From an uncultured Isosphaeraceae bacterium (GTDB lineage Bacteria > Planctomycetota > Planctomycetia > Isosphaerales > Isosphaeraceae), in NCBI GenBank assembly GCA_945957605.1, contig CAMFLR010000007.1, positions 124,001 through 188,000 on the forward strand: DNA of 64,000 nucleotides. Direction: 5' to 3'. The position numbers and the translations under genes are program-made. This document shows positions 1-8,745 of this stretch, piece by piece. The notes beneath the pieces were generated by a model that saw nothing but the letters and a program-made list of their open reading frames with translations, did no database searches and was not told where the DNA came from. Numbering within the stretch: position 1 is the stretch's first letter; every line of letters starts with the position of its first letter.

Positions 1-161
1 ATCAACTTGCGGTGTTTGGACGCGTGGGGGCTCACCCACTCTCGCTCGACAACCAGCGCAAGATGTACCTGAACGGCGGCCAGCTCTATCGCGTGTCGGA
101 TGACCCGCAAGACCCGGTGTTCCCCGGACCTCGGCCGCTCAACTTGCCGAAAGATCGGTAA
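1..161 (+). CDS. C-terminal end of an unidentified protein (5' truncated)
   Basis: The frame starting at base 3 is open from the window edge to a TAA at 159-161 and encodes about 52 residues ending in ...RPLNLPKDR. The piece is rich in Pro, Asp and Arg, with no cysteine and no recognisable motif. It is taken as a real gene end because a strong terminator hairpin follows 20 bases later. The family cannot be named from this fragment. Confidence 0.5.
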   Translation, partial: QLAVFGRVGAHPLSLDNQRKMYLNGGQLYRVSDDPQDPVFPGPRPLNLPKDR

Positions 162-180
162 TCGTCTCGCAGTAAAAAAC

Positions 181-230
181 AAAACGGCCCGCCAGACTCG
201 AACTGAGTTTGGCGGGCCGTTTTTGTTTTT
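181..230. terminator. Bidirectional rho-independent terminator
   Basis: An 11-bp G+C-rich stem (arms around AACGGCCCGCCA and TGGCGGGCCGTT) closes a loop of about 15 bases. It is followed by a T-rich tail on the plus strand (TTTTTGTTTTT) and flanked by an A-rich run that gives TTTTGTTTTTT on the minus strand. It sits between the convergent ends of the partial plus-strand gene and the minus-strand cytochrome genes, so it can stop transcription both ways. Confidence 0.85.
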
Positions 231-236
231 GCGGTT

Positions 237-300
237 GGGTGCCACTGGCTAAGCCAGTGAGTCTTTGCATTTGGATGCACTGGCATAGCCAGTGGCACCC
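237..300. repeat. REP-like double palindrome
   Basis: The 64 bases form a near-perfect inverted repeat: a left arm GGGTGCCACTGGCTAAGCCA and a right arm ending CATAGCCAGTGGCACCC, around a 20-base centre. Each arm is itself nearly self-complementary (CACTGGCT.AGCCAGTG), so it can fold as one long hairpin or two short ones. No gene overlaps it. I recall similar CCACTGGC..GCCAGTGG elements as dispersed intergenic repeats in planctomycete genomes, but no second copy was noticed in this window. Confidence 0.7.
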
Positions 301-323
301 GAGCTTTCTAAAGAGAAGAAACT

Positions 324-1871
324 CTAATAAGAGAGCAGGGCACCAAGTGCCTTGAGGTCTTCGCGAAGCGCCGCCGGCTTGTAATTGCCGAGATTATTGA
401 GCGCGGCTTCGAGTTGATCCTCAATCTTCTTGTCACGACCCGCCGGAAGATTGAGTCGCAGGCCGGTAGCGATGCGTTCGAGAATCGGCTTGATCTCGGC
501 CTCGTTTTTGGGATCGGGGCCAAGGTCCTGAATAAACGACCAGATCGTCCAGCCAACATGCCGCGCGGCGTCGTAATCAAGATCGTTGTCGGCCGCCTCG
601 GCGACAAGTCGCTTGAGCATGGCCACAACCACCTTACGATCATACTTCGCCGCATCGAGCCGTTTCGTCAGATCGTCGGACCAGGCTGCGTACTTGCTCG
701 CCGCTTCGCCCACGTCTTCAGCGCGACCGAAGGGACGGGCACGAATTGCGTCGTTCAACGTCTTCTCAGCACCCTTCAATTCCTCGAGCAATGGCTTGGC
801 AGCGGGATCGTCGTTGCCGAGTTTCTCGACTCCAAGCAACGCGATGAACAGCGGCCAGCGAGCAACGGGAGGGCGTCCCGGAGCACTCGTGTAACCGCGC
901 TCTTGCCGCCAACTCGGCCGTTCGAGCTCGTGGTGGCAGCTCGCGCAGTCGAAACGAGCATAGTCGGGCCAGACGAGCCCAGGGGCTGAATTCGCGGCCG
1001 ATTCGACGATCTTCGATTCTTCGGCCAGCAAGTGGAGCGACGTCTTCAAAGCGACCGCCGCGCTCACGATTGCGAGCTTGGAGCGTTCGAGATCGTCACC
1101 CGGCGTCAGCTTGTCTTTGAACTCCGGCTTTTCGCTCCTGAGCCACCAGTGGCGCGGAAGCTGGTCGGAAAACGCGGCAACTTCGATGCTCGGCAGCGGC
1201 GGATGGCCGACGGAGTACATCGCGTGCGTGACGACTTTCCCCTCAGCGCTGTTGCCAATATGGCATGAGAGGCACTTCGCCGCCTGGCGGGCGGGGTTGC
1301 CCATGTCGTTCATGCCGAACTCGGCCTTCTGCGCTGCGTTCTTCACACGCCAGCTCGTGTCGAGGTGGGGCGTCAGCCATTGTTCAGCGGCACCGTGGCA
1401 GTTTTCGCAGCTCACGCCGTCAGACGGCTTGAACGCATCGCCTTGCGAAAGCTTCTCGGTCGCGCTCGCCGAATGGCAGCCGAGGCAGCCCGCTTCGGGC
1501 CGCGTTACGTCCAGACCGAGCCGCTTCGCCATCGCCGCACCGCGCTCGCCCTTGAGATTATCAAAGGCAAGCGAATGCTTATCTTTTTCTTTCCAGTAAT
1601 TGAACTCGTTCAGCTTGATGTGCCCGACGGCCTTATTGAAGATCGTCTTCTCGGGCGTGGTTGCGTGGCAATTCGAGCAGAGGTTCGAGCCCAGAAACTT
1701 CGCGTTCGGCACAGCGGCCGCGGCTGGTACCTGGCCTGTGAGCGCACCGGCAATCTGAAGCGGCGAAAGCGCTGCGGGTTCGGGCGGCGCAGCATGAGCA
1801 GGAGCCGCAACCAGCGCGGCTCCTGTCAGGGCAAGCGAAAGAATTCGCATCCGGGTCGATCGTCCGGTCAT
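324..1871 (-). CDS. Secreted five-haem cytochrome c (cytochrome c554-like)
   Basis: The protein is 515 residues with an N-terminal signal peptide (hydrophobic stretch about 9-26, ending Ala-His-Ala). It has five CxxCH haem-binding motifs at about 65-69, 129-133, 155-159, 200-204 and 309-313. The last reads CASCHH, so an extra His is available as a ligand. The spacing of the first four and the W..KDKHS segment between haems 1 and 2 resemble the cytochrome c554 family. It probably carries electrons in the periplasm or cell envelope. The ATG at 1871 is preferred because GAGGA lies eight bases upstream. A TTG at 1889 overlaps the previous stop but has no good ribosome site. It follows the second cytochrome gene by 14 bases, so the two form an operon. 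The partner enzyme is unknown. Confidence 0.85.
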   Translation of the reverse strand: MTGRSTRMRILSLALTGAALVAAPAHAAPPEPAALSPLQIAGALTGQVPAAAAVPNAKFLGSNLCSNCHATTPEKTIFNKAVGHIKLNEFNYWKEKDKHSLAFDNLKGERGAAMAKRLGLDVTRPEAGCLGCHSASATEKLSQGDAFKPSDGVSCENCHGAAEQWLTPHLDTSWRVKNAAQKAEFGMNDMGNPARQAAKCLSCHIGNSAEGKVVTHAMYSVGHPPLPSIEVAAFSDQLPRHWWLRSEKPEFKDKLTPGDDLERSKLAIVSAAVALKTSLHLLAEESKIVESAANSAPGLVWPDYARFDCASCHHELERPSWRQERGYTSAPGRPPVARWPLFIALLGVEKLGNDDPAAKPLLEELKGAEKTLNDAIRARPFGRAEDVGEAASKYAAWSDDLTKRLDAAKYDRKVVVAMLKRLVAEAADNDLDYDAARHVGWTIWSFIQDLGPDPKNEAEIKPILERIATGLRLNLPAGRDKKIEDQLEAALNNLGNYKPAALREDLKALGALLSY

Positions 1872-1885
1872 GTCACGTTCCTCGT

Positions 1886-3319
1886 TCAATGGGGGATGAT
1901 CTCGCGGATGGAACGGAGTTCGCTAGAGACCTTATCGGGAGCATAGTTCGCCGGGCTATCGAGCAACCGGCCAATTTCAGGCTGGTCGATGGGAACGTTC
2001 AGGCTGCCTCGAAGTGCTTCTAGTCTCTCGACGATGCCCGAGTCGAGCCCCTGACCGCCCAGGTCGCCTCGGGCTCGCGTCAGCGCGACGAAGCTCAAAT
2101 AACCACGCGCGGCGGGAGTCCACTCGCTGGCTTGCGGCTTGTCCGTCGATCGTAAGAAGACGGAGAGCAGGCCGTCAACTTCGTTGAGCGTGAACTGCTG
2201 TCGTTCAATGCTCTCGATGAGCGGTCCGATTTCGGTCGATGCCGCCTTCGCCAGCGATGCCACTTCAGTCGCCTTCGGGTTGGGAGTAGCCATCAATCGT
2301 TGAAGTTCGGCGAGCTTGCTGTTCTGGGGCAGGGGAGCACGAACTTCCGCCAACTTCCGGACACCGTCGAGCGTCCAGTCGCCCCACGCGATCGTTCCCG
2401 GCTTCACCCCTTCGCGGGGAAATTCCTGGCGATGGCTCGGCTTTTTGAGGTCGTGATGGCACGAATAGCAGTCGTACTCGGCAAACTCGGGCCAGGGGCC
2501 AGGCTCGCGTCCAACGGTCGACGCTTCAGCGCGGCTCGCGAGCAACTTCAGGCTCGATCGCGTACCGACAGTTTGTCCCAACGCCCAGGCGCGAATCTCG
2601 TAGTCGGGATAGCGTGCCTTGTCTTCTTCGATGCGCCAGTGCTTCGGCTGCTTCGCTTGCTGGTTGGCAAACTCGAATAGCAAGCGCGGGTGGCCGGCGG
2701 CGATCAGGTCGTGGTTCACATCGGCTTGCGGGGTGCCGACGTGACACGTCGCGCACGCTTCCACGCGGTGCGTGAGGTCTTTTGTCGGCGTCATCCCAAA
2801 TTGTTCGTGTTTCTCGCGATCGGAAAGCCCGCGGAACCAGAACGTGGTGTGCGCAGTGAGCCACCGCTCGGCGGGGCCGTGGCACGACTCACAGCCCACA
2901 CCGTCGGCGACGAGTGCTTCCTCGCGATCCACAGACTTGGCGTCGAAGTTCGGGTGGACGTGGCAGCTCAGGCAGGTGGCGTCACGTTCGGGAGCCGAGA
3001 CTTCGAGCGATTCGAGATTACGGAAGTTCTTCTCGATCACCTTCGACCGCTTGTCGAACAGGATGCCATACGCCTTTTTGTGCGGGTCGTAAGCCGACCA
3101 GAAAGCGTATTCCGATCCCTTGAGGTCGAGCGGTTCGCGGCGGCCACCGTGGCAGGCCAAAGCAGCGCACGACCCGGTTCCGACAAATTTAAGCGAGGGT
3201 TCCAGCGGCGCGACGTTTTGAGCGAACGCCGGCTGAATCCACGACGCAATCAAGCCGATCAGGGCGAATACCCAGACCGGCTTTCGAGATTTGCTACTAT
3301 GTAAAGTGGGGATGCACAT
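1886..3319 (-). CDS. Secreted multihaem cytochrome c with one CX4CH motif
   Basis: The protein is 477 residues with a signal peptide (hydrophobic 14-33, cleavage near AFA-QN). Haem motifs are CLSCH 116-120, CESCH 143-147, CATCH 189-193 and CYSCHH 284-288. The position of the first haem instead holds CAALACH at 51-57, a C-x4-CH arrangement. Layout, length and the motif GHPRLLFEFA match a c554-like family. Together with the downstream 515-residue cytochrome it looks like an electron-transfer pair that arose by duplication. The start at 3319 is chosen because the signal peptide begins there and GAGAA lies upstream. The longer reading frame to 3397 would add 26 charged residues before the signal peptide. 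The substrate and redox partner cannot be deduced. Confidence 0.85.
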   Translation of the reverse strand: MCIPTLHSSKSRKPVWVFALIGLIASWIQPAFAQNVAPLEPSLKFVGTGSCAALACHGGRREPLDLKGSEYAFWSAYDPHKKAYGILFDKRSKVIEKNFRNLESLEVSAPERDATCLSCHVHPNFDAKSVDREEALVADGVGCESCHGPAERWLTAHTTFWFRGLSDREKHEQFGMTPTKDLTHRVEACATCHVGTPQADVNHDLIAAGHPRLLFEFANQQAKQPKHWRIEEDKARYPDYEIRAWALGQTVGTRSSLKLLASRAEASTVGREPGPWPEFAEYDCYSCHHDLKKPSHRQEFPREGVKPGTIAWGDWTLDGVRKLAEVRAPLPQNSKLAELQRLMATPNPKATEVASLAKAASTEIGPLIESIERQQFTLNEVDGLLSVFLRSTDKPQASEWTPAARGYLSFVALTRARGDLGGQGLDSGIVERLEALRGSLNVPIDQPEIGRLLDSPANYAPDKVSSELRSIREIIPH

Positions 3320-3516
3320 GACGTTCTCGTCGCGATAATGACGAGCATCCGGGCAAAGCCACGCCCGGCTTCCTTCGTCGAATTTCGGCGCAGTCACGTC
3401 CGTGCACCTTGCATTCTAACACGTAGAAACTGCGGAACAACTAAACGCTGCCGCAAGATAGAGAGATAAGGTAAAGTTGCGGTCAGTTTGACGATTCACG
3501 GCTCGGATGAGGATTC

Positions 3517-4695
3517 ATGCGCATCGTTCATGTCATCACGCGGCTGATTCTGGGCGGGGCGCAAGAGAATACGCTGCTGACGGTCGACGGCCTGCATCAC
3601 CGCCACGGCGACGACGTGACCTTGATCACCGGGCCTGCCGAAGGCCCCGAAGGTGACCTCTTCACGCGCGCCGCCGAACGAGGACTGAAGGTGGAGCTCA
3701 TGCCCGAACTGATTCGGGCCGTTCATCTTCCAACCGATTGGCGCGCGTACTCCAAGCTGCGTGAATCAATCCGCCGGCTAAAACCCGAGGTCGTACATAC
3801 GCATAGCTCCAAGGCCGGGATTGTCGGCCGCGCGGCGGCATGGCACGAACGCGTGCCGGCGGTCGTGCATACGATTCACGGCTTGCCGTTCGGCCCGTCT
3901 GAATCGGCGCTGAAGAATCGGATCTACATCGCATCGGAGCGCTGGGCGGCGAAACGGTGCCACTCGATCGTGAGCGTCTGCGACGCAATGACCGAACAGG
4001 CTTTGGCCGAGGGTGTGGGCCGTCCGGAACAATACCTCACCGTTTATAGCGGGATGGACGTCGATGCTTTTCTAAACCCACCGCGCTCGCGTGAGGAAGT
4101 CCGCCAAGAGCTTGGTCTTCAAGATGATGAGGTTGCCTTTGCGACCGTCGCACGGTTGTTTGAGCGCAAAGGACACGACGACATTCTCGCGGCCGCACCC
4201 GAGATTTTGCGTTCCAATCCCAAGGTGCGTTTCGTCTTTATCGGCGACGGAATCTGGCGTGATCGTCTCATGGCCGAGGCCGAACGCCTCGGTGTGCGCC
4301 AGGCGATTCATTTTGTGGGGCTCGTTCCGCCAGGGCGGATTCCTGAGTTGCTCCAGGCCGTGGACGCGGTGGTTCATCCAAGCCTTCGCGAAGGGTTAGC
4401 GCGAGTGCTTCCGCAGGCGCTTCTCGTCGGTCGGCCAGCGATCAGTTACGACGTCGACGGTGCGCGCGAGGTCGTACTTCCCGACACCGGAATCTTGCTT
4501 CCGCCGCGGTCGATTGAAGGTCTCACGGTTGCGGTGCTTCGACTCGCCGCCGATCCCACGTTGCGACATGAAATGGGGCAAACCGGCCGTGCGCGATTTG
4601 CCCACCAGTTCCGGCACGAGACGATGACCGATCAGCTTCGCTCACTTTACGAGCGTTTGCTCAGCGGCGGATCGCCGCGCCAGGCTCACGCCTGA
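3517..4695 (+). CDS. GT4-family glycosyltransferase
   Basis: This is a 392-residue GT-B fold enzyme of family GT4. It has the N-terminal glycine-rich turn LILGGAQENTL (10-20), the acceptor-domain HTHSSKAG (94-101) and the C-terminal donor site with R213, K218 and the SLREGLARVLPQ stretch (289-300). Family members move a sugar from a nucleotide sugar onto a lipid carrier or glycan in the cytoplasm. The usual E-x7-E pair reads E292 and Q300, so the second glutamate is replaced. A GAGG ribosome site precedes the ATG. The 3' end overlaps the convergent GT39-type gene by 54 bases. It probably serves surface polysaccharide or glycolipid synthesis. The acceptor is unknown. Confidence 0.88.
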   Translation: MRIVHVITRLILGGAQENTLLTVDGLHHRHGDDVTLITGPAEGPEGDLFTRAAERGLKVELMPELIRAVHLPTDWRAYSKLRESIRRLKPEVVHTHSSKAGIVGRAAAWHERVPAVVHTIHGLPFGPSESALKNRIYIASERWAAKRCHSIVSVCDAMTEQALAEGVGRPEQYLTVYSGMDVDAFLNPPRSREEVRQELGLQDDEVAFATVARLFERKGHDDILAAAPEILRSNPKVRFVFIGDGIWRDRLMAEAERLGVRQAIHFVGLVPPGRIPELLQAVDAVVHPSLREGLARVLPQALLVGRPAISYDVDGAREVVLPDTGILLPPRSIEGLTVAVLRLAADPTLRHEMGQTGRARFAHQFRHETMTDQLRSLYERLLSGGSPRQAHA

Positions 4696-6351
4696 CTTCG
4701 GACTGATTCGTGCGATTCGCAATCGCTCGTGTATGCCTTTGTTGATGTTGAACCCTTCAACCGGCTCGAGAATATCGACCTGGAACCGGCCGTCCTCGTC
4801 GAGCGACTTTACCTGAGACGGGTTAATCACGGTGACGAGGTTTTGGCCCCGCGTCAGTAAGTCGGCCATTTGATCCCACTTGCGCATCGTCGGAGCGGTT
4901 CGCTGCATCGCATAGATGATGTTCGGCTCCTGGAACGTTACGAGCACCGGCTTCGTCCGCTCCGCTCTGGCATAGGCCGCCATCTTCTCGCCCACGATGC
5001 GCGACAGGCGATACGGCTCACCTGACGGAACGAACCAGCCGCCGAAGATCGCCATCGCGAGCGCCCAACAGACGATGAGCGTTTGCATCGCCCGAACTGG
5101 CATCGCACTTTGGAAGAGGAACAGCGCATAGAGTGTTCCTGCCGCAACGATGACGGCAAGAGCAACGCTCGGCAGGCGAACGGGACCCGGCAACAACTGC
5201 ACGCCAGCGATCAGCAGCACGACGATGCCAATTCCCATGCCGCCGATCAGGCCCATCGCCAGCCGGCCGAACGTCCAGCGGCGAATTGTGACGACGTCGG
5301 CCGCGACGACCGTGATGAACCATGCGACCAGAATCGCCAGCGCGGGCATCGCGGGGAAGTAGTAATGGATGAGCTTCGTCTTCATCAGTTCGAGCGGCAC
5401 GAGCGGGCCGAGTGCCCAACCGAGAAGGAACCCAAGCGCCGGCGATTGCTTGCGGCGCGACCACGCCGCAACGATGCTCGCCGGCACAATCGCCGACCAG
5501 GGATAGAACATCGCCAGCGTGGACACTGGGTAGTATCCCGGAAAACCGCCATGCTCTTCGAGCTGCGTCGTCATCCGATTGACGAGTTGCGAGCCAACGG
5601 CAAAGCGGAAAAAATCGCCCTGTGTTCGAATGCCGATGTAGAGAAACCACGGAACGGTGATCATCAAGAAGAGCCCGAATCCCCAGCGCCAGCGAAGTCG
5701 TCGCCAGTACGCGGTCGGTCCGCCGAACAACCACGAAGCCAATCCCGCGACCGCGATCAAACTCGGACCAACCGGCCCTTTTGTCAGAAACGCGATCGCA
5801 ACCGCAGCCCAGAATCCAAGTGCGACGCGCATCGAATCTCGCTGACTAAGCGACCATAAACATGCTTGCGCAGTCGCGATCGTGAGTGCAAGCGTTGCAT
5901 CGGTCGTGGCGAGTTTCGACTCGGCAACCATCAGTGGCGAGGTGACGAGCGCGAGTGTTCCCAGCAGTGCTGGCAAGGGGCCAACAAGCTGCCGCGCGAG
6001 CCTCCAACACACGAGCGCTGTCGCCACTCCCGCACAGGCTGAGACGAATCGCAGGCCGAACGGATTGTCGCCAAAGACCGCAGTCGACGCCCCCATGAGC
6101 CAGTAAATTAAAATTGGTTTATGATAGCGGGGCTCACCGTTGAATGTAGGCAACATCCAGTCGCCTTGAGACCTCATCTCGCGGACTGCCACTGCGTAAC
6201 GCGGTTCATCGCGATCCCATAGGCCAGTATGGGTGTTGCCGATGAGATTAAGAGTAAGCGCGACGACAGCGATCAACATCCCATCACGCCAAACTTTACG
6301 ACGATCGTCGGGTGTCGGCGTGGCGACTTCGGGCGAAATGGTCGAGCTCAT
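4642..6351 (-). CDS. GT39/ArnT-type membrane glycosyltransferase
   Basis: The 569-residue polytopic protein has the hallmark DRDEPRYA motif at about 46-53, after the first transmembrane helix, in the first periplasmic loop. This is the catalytic acidic motif of dolichyl/polyprenyl-phosphate-sugar-dependent glycosyltransferases (PMT and ArnT, GT-C fold). About 11-12 hydrophobic segments follow, then a soluble C-terminal tail. Such enzymes transfer a sugar from an undecaprenyl- or decaprenyl-phosphate carrier to lipid A or proteins on the outer face of the inner membrane. The ATG at 6351 is chosen because GGAG lies eight bases ahead of it; an in-frame ATG at 6363 has no ribosome site. Its 3' end overlaps the GT4 gene on the other strand. 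The precise sugar and acceptor are unknown. Confidence 0.85.
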   Translation of the reverse strand: MSSTISPEVATPTPDDRRKVWRDGMLIAVVALTLNLIGNTHTGLWDRDEPRYAVAVREMRSQGDWMLPTFNGEPRYHKPILIYWLMGASTAVFGDNPFGLRFVSACAGVATALVCWRLARQLVGPLPALLGTLALVTSPLMVAESKLATTDATLALTIATAQACLWSLSQRDSMRVALGFWAAVAIAFLTKGPVGPSLIAVAGLASWLFGGPTAYWRRLRWRWGFGLFLMITVPWFLYIGIRTQGDFFRFAVGSQLVNRMTTQLEEHGGFPGYYPVSTLAMFYPWSAIVPASIVAAWSRRKQSPALGFLLGWALGPLVPLELMKTKLIHYYFPAMPALAILVAWFITVVAADVVTIRRWTFGRLAMGLIGGMGIGIVVLLIAGVQLLPGPVRLPSVALAVIVAAGTLYALFLFQSAMPVRAMQTLIVCWALAMAIFGGWFVPSGEPYRLSRIVGEKMAAYARAERTKPVLVTFQEPNIIYAMQRTAPTMRKWDQMADLLTRGQNLVTVINPSQVKSLDEDGRFQVDILEPVEGFNINKGIHERLRIARISPKSGVSLARRSAAEQTLVK

Positions 6352-6551
6352 GATGCGCTCCATCGCGAGGGAGACGGATGGCCTCTTGCCGGTCTCGTGT
6401 AGGCGACTTCCAGAGGAAATTTTGGGTTTATTCGTCTATCGGCCTTTTGGCGAATGTCTAAAAGCGACTATACTACGGGAGGTCGAAAACGTTGAGCCCG
6501 ATTGCGCCGGTGCATGGCTCGACTTTTGGAAACGATCGTCAGAGGAAGTCG

Positions 6552-7874
6552 ATGACTGAGGCCGCCTGCTTGCTCCAGTCGGGTGCATTGTATCGCTTTC
6601 GCGTCGGATTCCGTCCAAACGAAGGTGACGACATCTTTCTCGGAATAAAGCCGGGAGCGTTTTCAGTTTACTTTGGCGACGCGCCTTACTTCCATTTCGA
6701 CCTCGAAGGGCGCTGGCAGCGGGCGCTGATTGAGGGAACTCACTTCCTCAAAAGCTTCGACGGCACGGTTCATTCGCTCGATCGCGTCAGGCGCGGCGAG
6801 AACCTCATTCTCGAACGCAAGCAATTGAGCTTCGCCGATGCGTCGAATCTCGACGATCGTATTCGCCGGATGGCGATCGATCTCCTCGACGACTCCCGAA
6901 GCCGGCTGACAAGCGTCCCCGCGCCGGACGGCACGCCGACGCTGAGCGACGATCAAATCGCCGACCTCCTCGGCCGAATCAGCCACTGGGATCACGCCGC
7001 TTGGTTCTCGCACCGCGAAAAATACCTCTACCACTACGGCATTCTCCCCTTCCTGCCGCCTGAAACCGCCAACCCGATCATCCTACAAGCGAGCCTCGGC
7101 GACGCGACGGGTCGACAGTTCGGCGGTGCATCGGGAACGAGCCACTACCTGCGCTCGTTCGACGAGTTCAAGGTTCACGTTCAGTCAGTCGCGAAGTTGC
7201 TGGGACGCAGAGTTTTGCAGGCCCGCCAGGTTTTCCTCGCCGGTCCCGACGTTCTGCTGCAACCGACCGAGTTGATCATCAAATGGCTCGACGCAATCGC
7301 AGCCGTCTTCCCAATCAGTGCCGATCGTTTGCGACTCCGCGCCCGTGACGTGGACGTTTACTCTGAAACGCCCAGCCTCGAAGGCGTGCACGCGCTGATT
7401 TACGAATTCGACAAGCGACCACCGTTTACTGCCGACGAGTGGACCACGCTTCGAGACAAGCATCTCAGTCGTGTCATTCTCGGGATCGAAACCGGCTCTG
7501 CCAAGCTTCTGAAAACGCTCGGTCGCCGCTGGACGAACACCGATCTCGCCGCCTGGGTCGATTCACTTCCCGAGGCGACCGGTGTCGTCATCCCGGTCGG
7601 CATTGGCGGTAAGGAAGACGCAACGAGCCACGTCGAAGAGACTGTCGCGCTCGTACGAACGCTCAGCCTCAAGCCGAACAGCCTGATTTCGCTCGTCGAC
7701 GTCGAAGACCTCGAAACCGAGTGCCCGCGCGTCGGCACCAAGCCGCTCGGCACTCCGCTTACGGCGGCTGAACTCTCGGCGCAGCGAGCAGAACTGAAGT
7801 CACGACTCGCCGAAGCCGTGTCGGACCGCAAGATCAAGGTGACGACCTACTCGGCCGAAAAACGCTGGCAGTAA
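6552..7874 (+). CDS. Radical-SAM-like protein lacking the cluster cysteines
   Basis: The protein is 440 residues. The region from about 175 to 390 looks like a radical SAM TIM barrel: a strand ending LAGPDVLLQP (229-238), then VILGIETGSAKLLKTLGR (308-325, compare the common LGIESG..LL..LGK) and VIPVGIGG.ED..HVEET (346-364). Where family members carry CxxxCxxC, this protein has SLGDATGRQFGGAS (181-194) with no cysteine. The whole protein has only two cysteines, C6 and C391, neither placed for a cluster. It therefore probably cannot reduce S-adenosylmethionine and may be a scaffold or have another activity. The N-terminal 170 residues are unrecognised. AGAGGA precedes the ATG at 6552. It appears to be a single-gene transcript. 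Confidence 0.6.
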   Translation: MTEAACLLQSGALYRFRVGFRPNEGDDIFLGIKPGAFSVYFGDAPYFHFDLEGRWQRALIEGTHFLKSFDGTVHSLDRVRRGENLILERKQLSFADASNLDDRIRRMAIDLLDDSRSRLTSVPAPDGTPTLSDDQIADLLGRISHWDHAAWFSHREKYLYHYGILPFLPPETANPIILQASLGDATGRQFGGASGTSHYLRSFDEFKVHVQSVAKLLGRRVLQARQVFLAGPDVLLQPTELIIKWLDAIAAVFPISADRLRLRARDVDVYSETPSLEGVHALIYEFDKRPPFTADEWTTLRDKHLSRVILGIETGSAKLLKTLGRRWTNTDLAAWVDSLPEATGVVIPVGIGGKEDATSHVEETVALVRTLSLKPNSLISLVDVEDLETECPRVGTKPLGTPLTAAELSAQRAELKSRLAEAVSDRKIKVTTYSAEKRWQ

Positions 7875-7895
7875 GCCGCGTCTGAACGTCGTTGT

Positions 7896-8666
7896 TCAGA
7901 ATTCGTACGTTTTGCCGAACTCGCCAATTTCCAGGTGAGGGTGGTCGAGTGCGTTCAACTCGCCAATCACCTCGTCGCGCCATCGCGACTTGATGTGAAT
8001 CGCGATGAATCGCGTCCCGCGCGGCATTTTTTCGAGCTCGATCTCAAAGCCCGCTGGCGTCAGGTGTTTCGAGAGTTTCGCCAGGAAGCTCATGCTGTTC
8101 GGGAACGCTGCTTCAAGGAACACGCCCTTCACATTTTGCTTGTGTCGCGCGATGCGCCAGATCTCCTCGGTCGGTCCCGTGTCGGACGGGATGATGACCG
8201 TCGACGTGCCGTCTTCGATGATGTAGCCGACCGTGGGAATCAGGTGGTCGACCGAGATCACCGTGATTTTCACACCGTCGATTTCGATCGACTCGCCCGA
8301 CTCGATCAGGTTCACCTTCATGAACGGCGTCGACGGCGACGACATACCGATGAAGTCGGGCCAGATGCGCCCGTTGAACATGTCTTTCTGCAAGCCATCG
8401 ACCACAGTCTTGCTGGCGTGAAGCGTCACGCAGTCGGGATTTCCGTCGTAGCAATTCTCGAGAAAAATCGGCAGCGACGCCACGTGGTCGATGTGCGTGT
8501 GCGAGATGAAAACGTGACGGACGGGCGTTTGCCCGAGCGCGGGTCGAAAGAATCCAAGACAGCCGGCATCGATAGCGATTGTGTCGTTAATGATGTAAGA
8601 GATCAGGAATTGGTCGTCCCCAACCCCCGCGTCGTTTACCGAGGATGGAACAACCAGAACCTTCAC
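7896..8666 (-). CDS. Metallo-beta-lactamase-fold hydrolase, class II cyclic-nucleotide phosphodiesterase-like
   Basis: The 256-residue protein has the metal-binding motif HTHIDH at 56-61, a later DHLIPTVGY strand and SDTGP, in an order typical of the class II 3',5'-cyclic-nucleotide phosphodiesterases (PDEase_II, yeast PDE1 and Vibrio CpdP). There is no signal peptide, so it would act in the cytoplasm. The likely reaction is hydrolysis of cAMP or cGMP to the 5' nucleotide, but RNase Z-like or general MBL activity cannot be excluded. The start is GTG at 8666 with GGGGAG nine bases upstream. It lies downstream of truA on the same strand with a gap of about 80 bases. Confidence 0.72.
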   Translation of the reverse strand: MKVLVVPSSVNDAGVGDDQFLISYIINDTIAIDAGCLGFFRPALGQTPVRHVFISHTHIDHVASLPIFLENCYDGNPDCVTLHASKTVVDGLQKDMFNGRIWPDFIGMSSPSTPFMKVNLIESGESIEIDGVKITVISVDHLIPTVGYIIEDGTSTVIIPSDTGPTEEIWRIARHKQNVKGVFLEAAFPNSMSFLAKLSKHLTPAGFEIELEKMPRGTRFIAIHIKSRWRDEVIGELNALDHPHLEIGEFGKTYEF

Positions 8667-8745
8667 GACGCAACTCCCCGGAATCCGGATACCTGTTTAC
8701 CCAGCTTACCACGAGTTTTCGCCATATTCGTCAAAAAATTGACGA

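Noticed and set aside
2690-3304. Plus-strand frame of 204 codons
   Set aside because: It is antisense to the second cytochrome and encodes Arg/Val-rich sequence typical of G+C-rich shadows.
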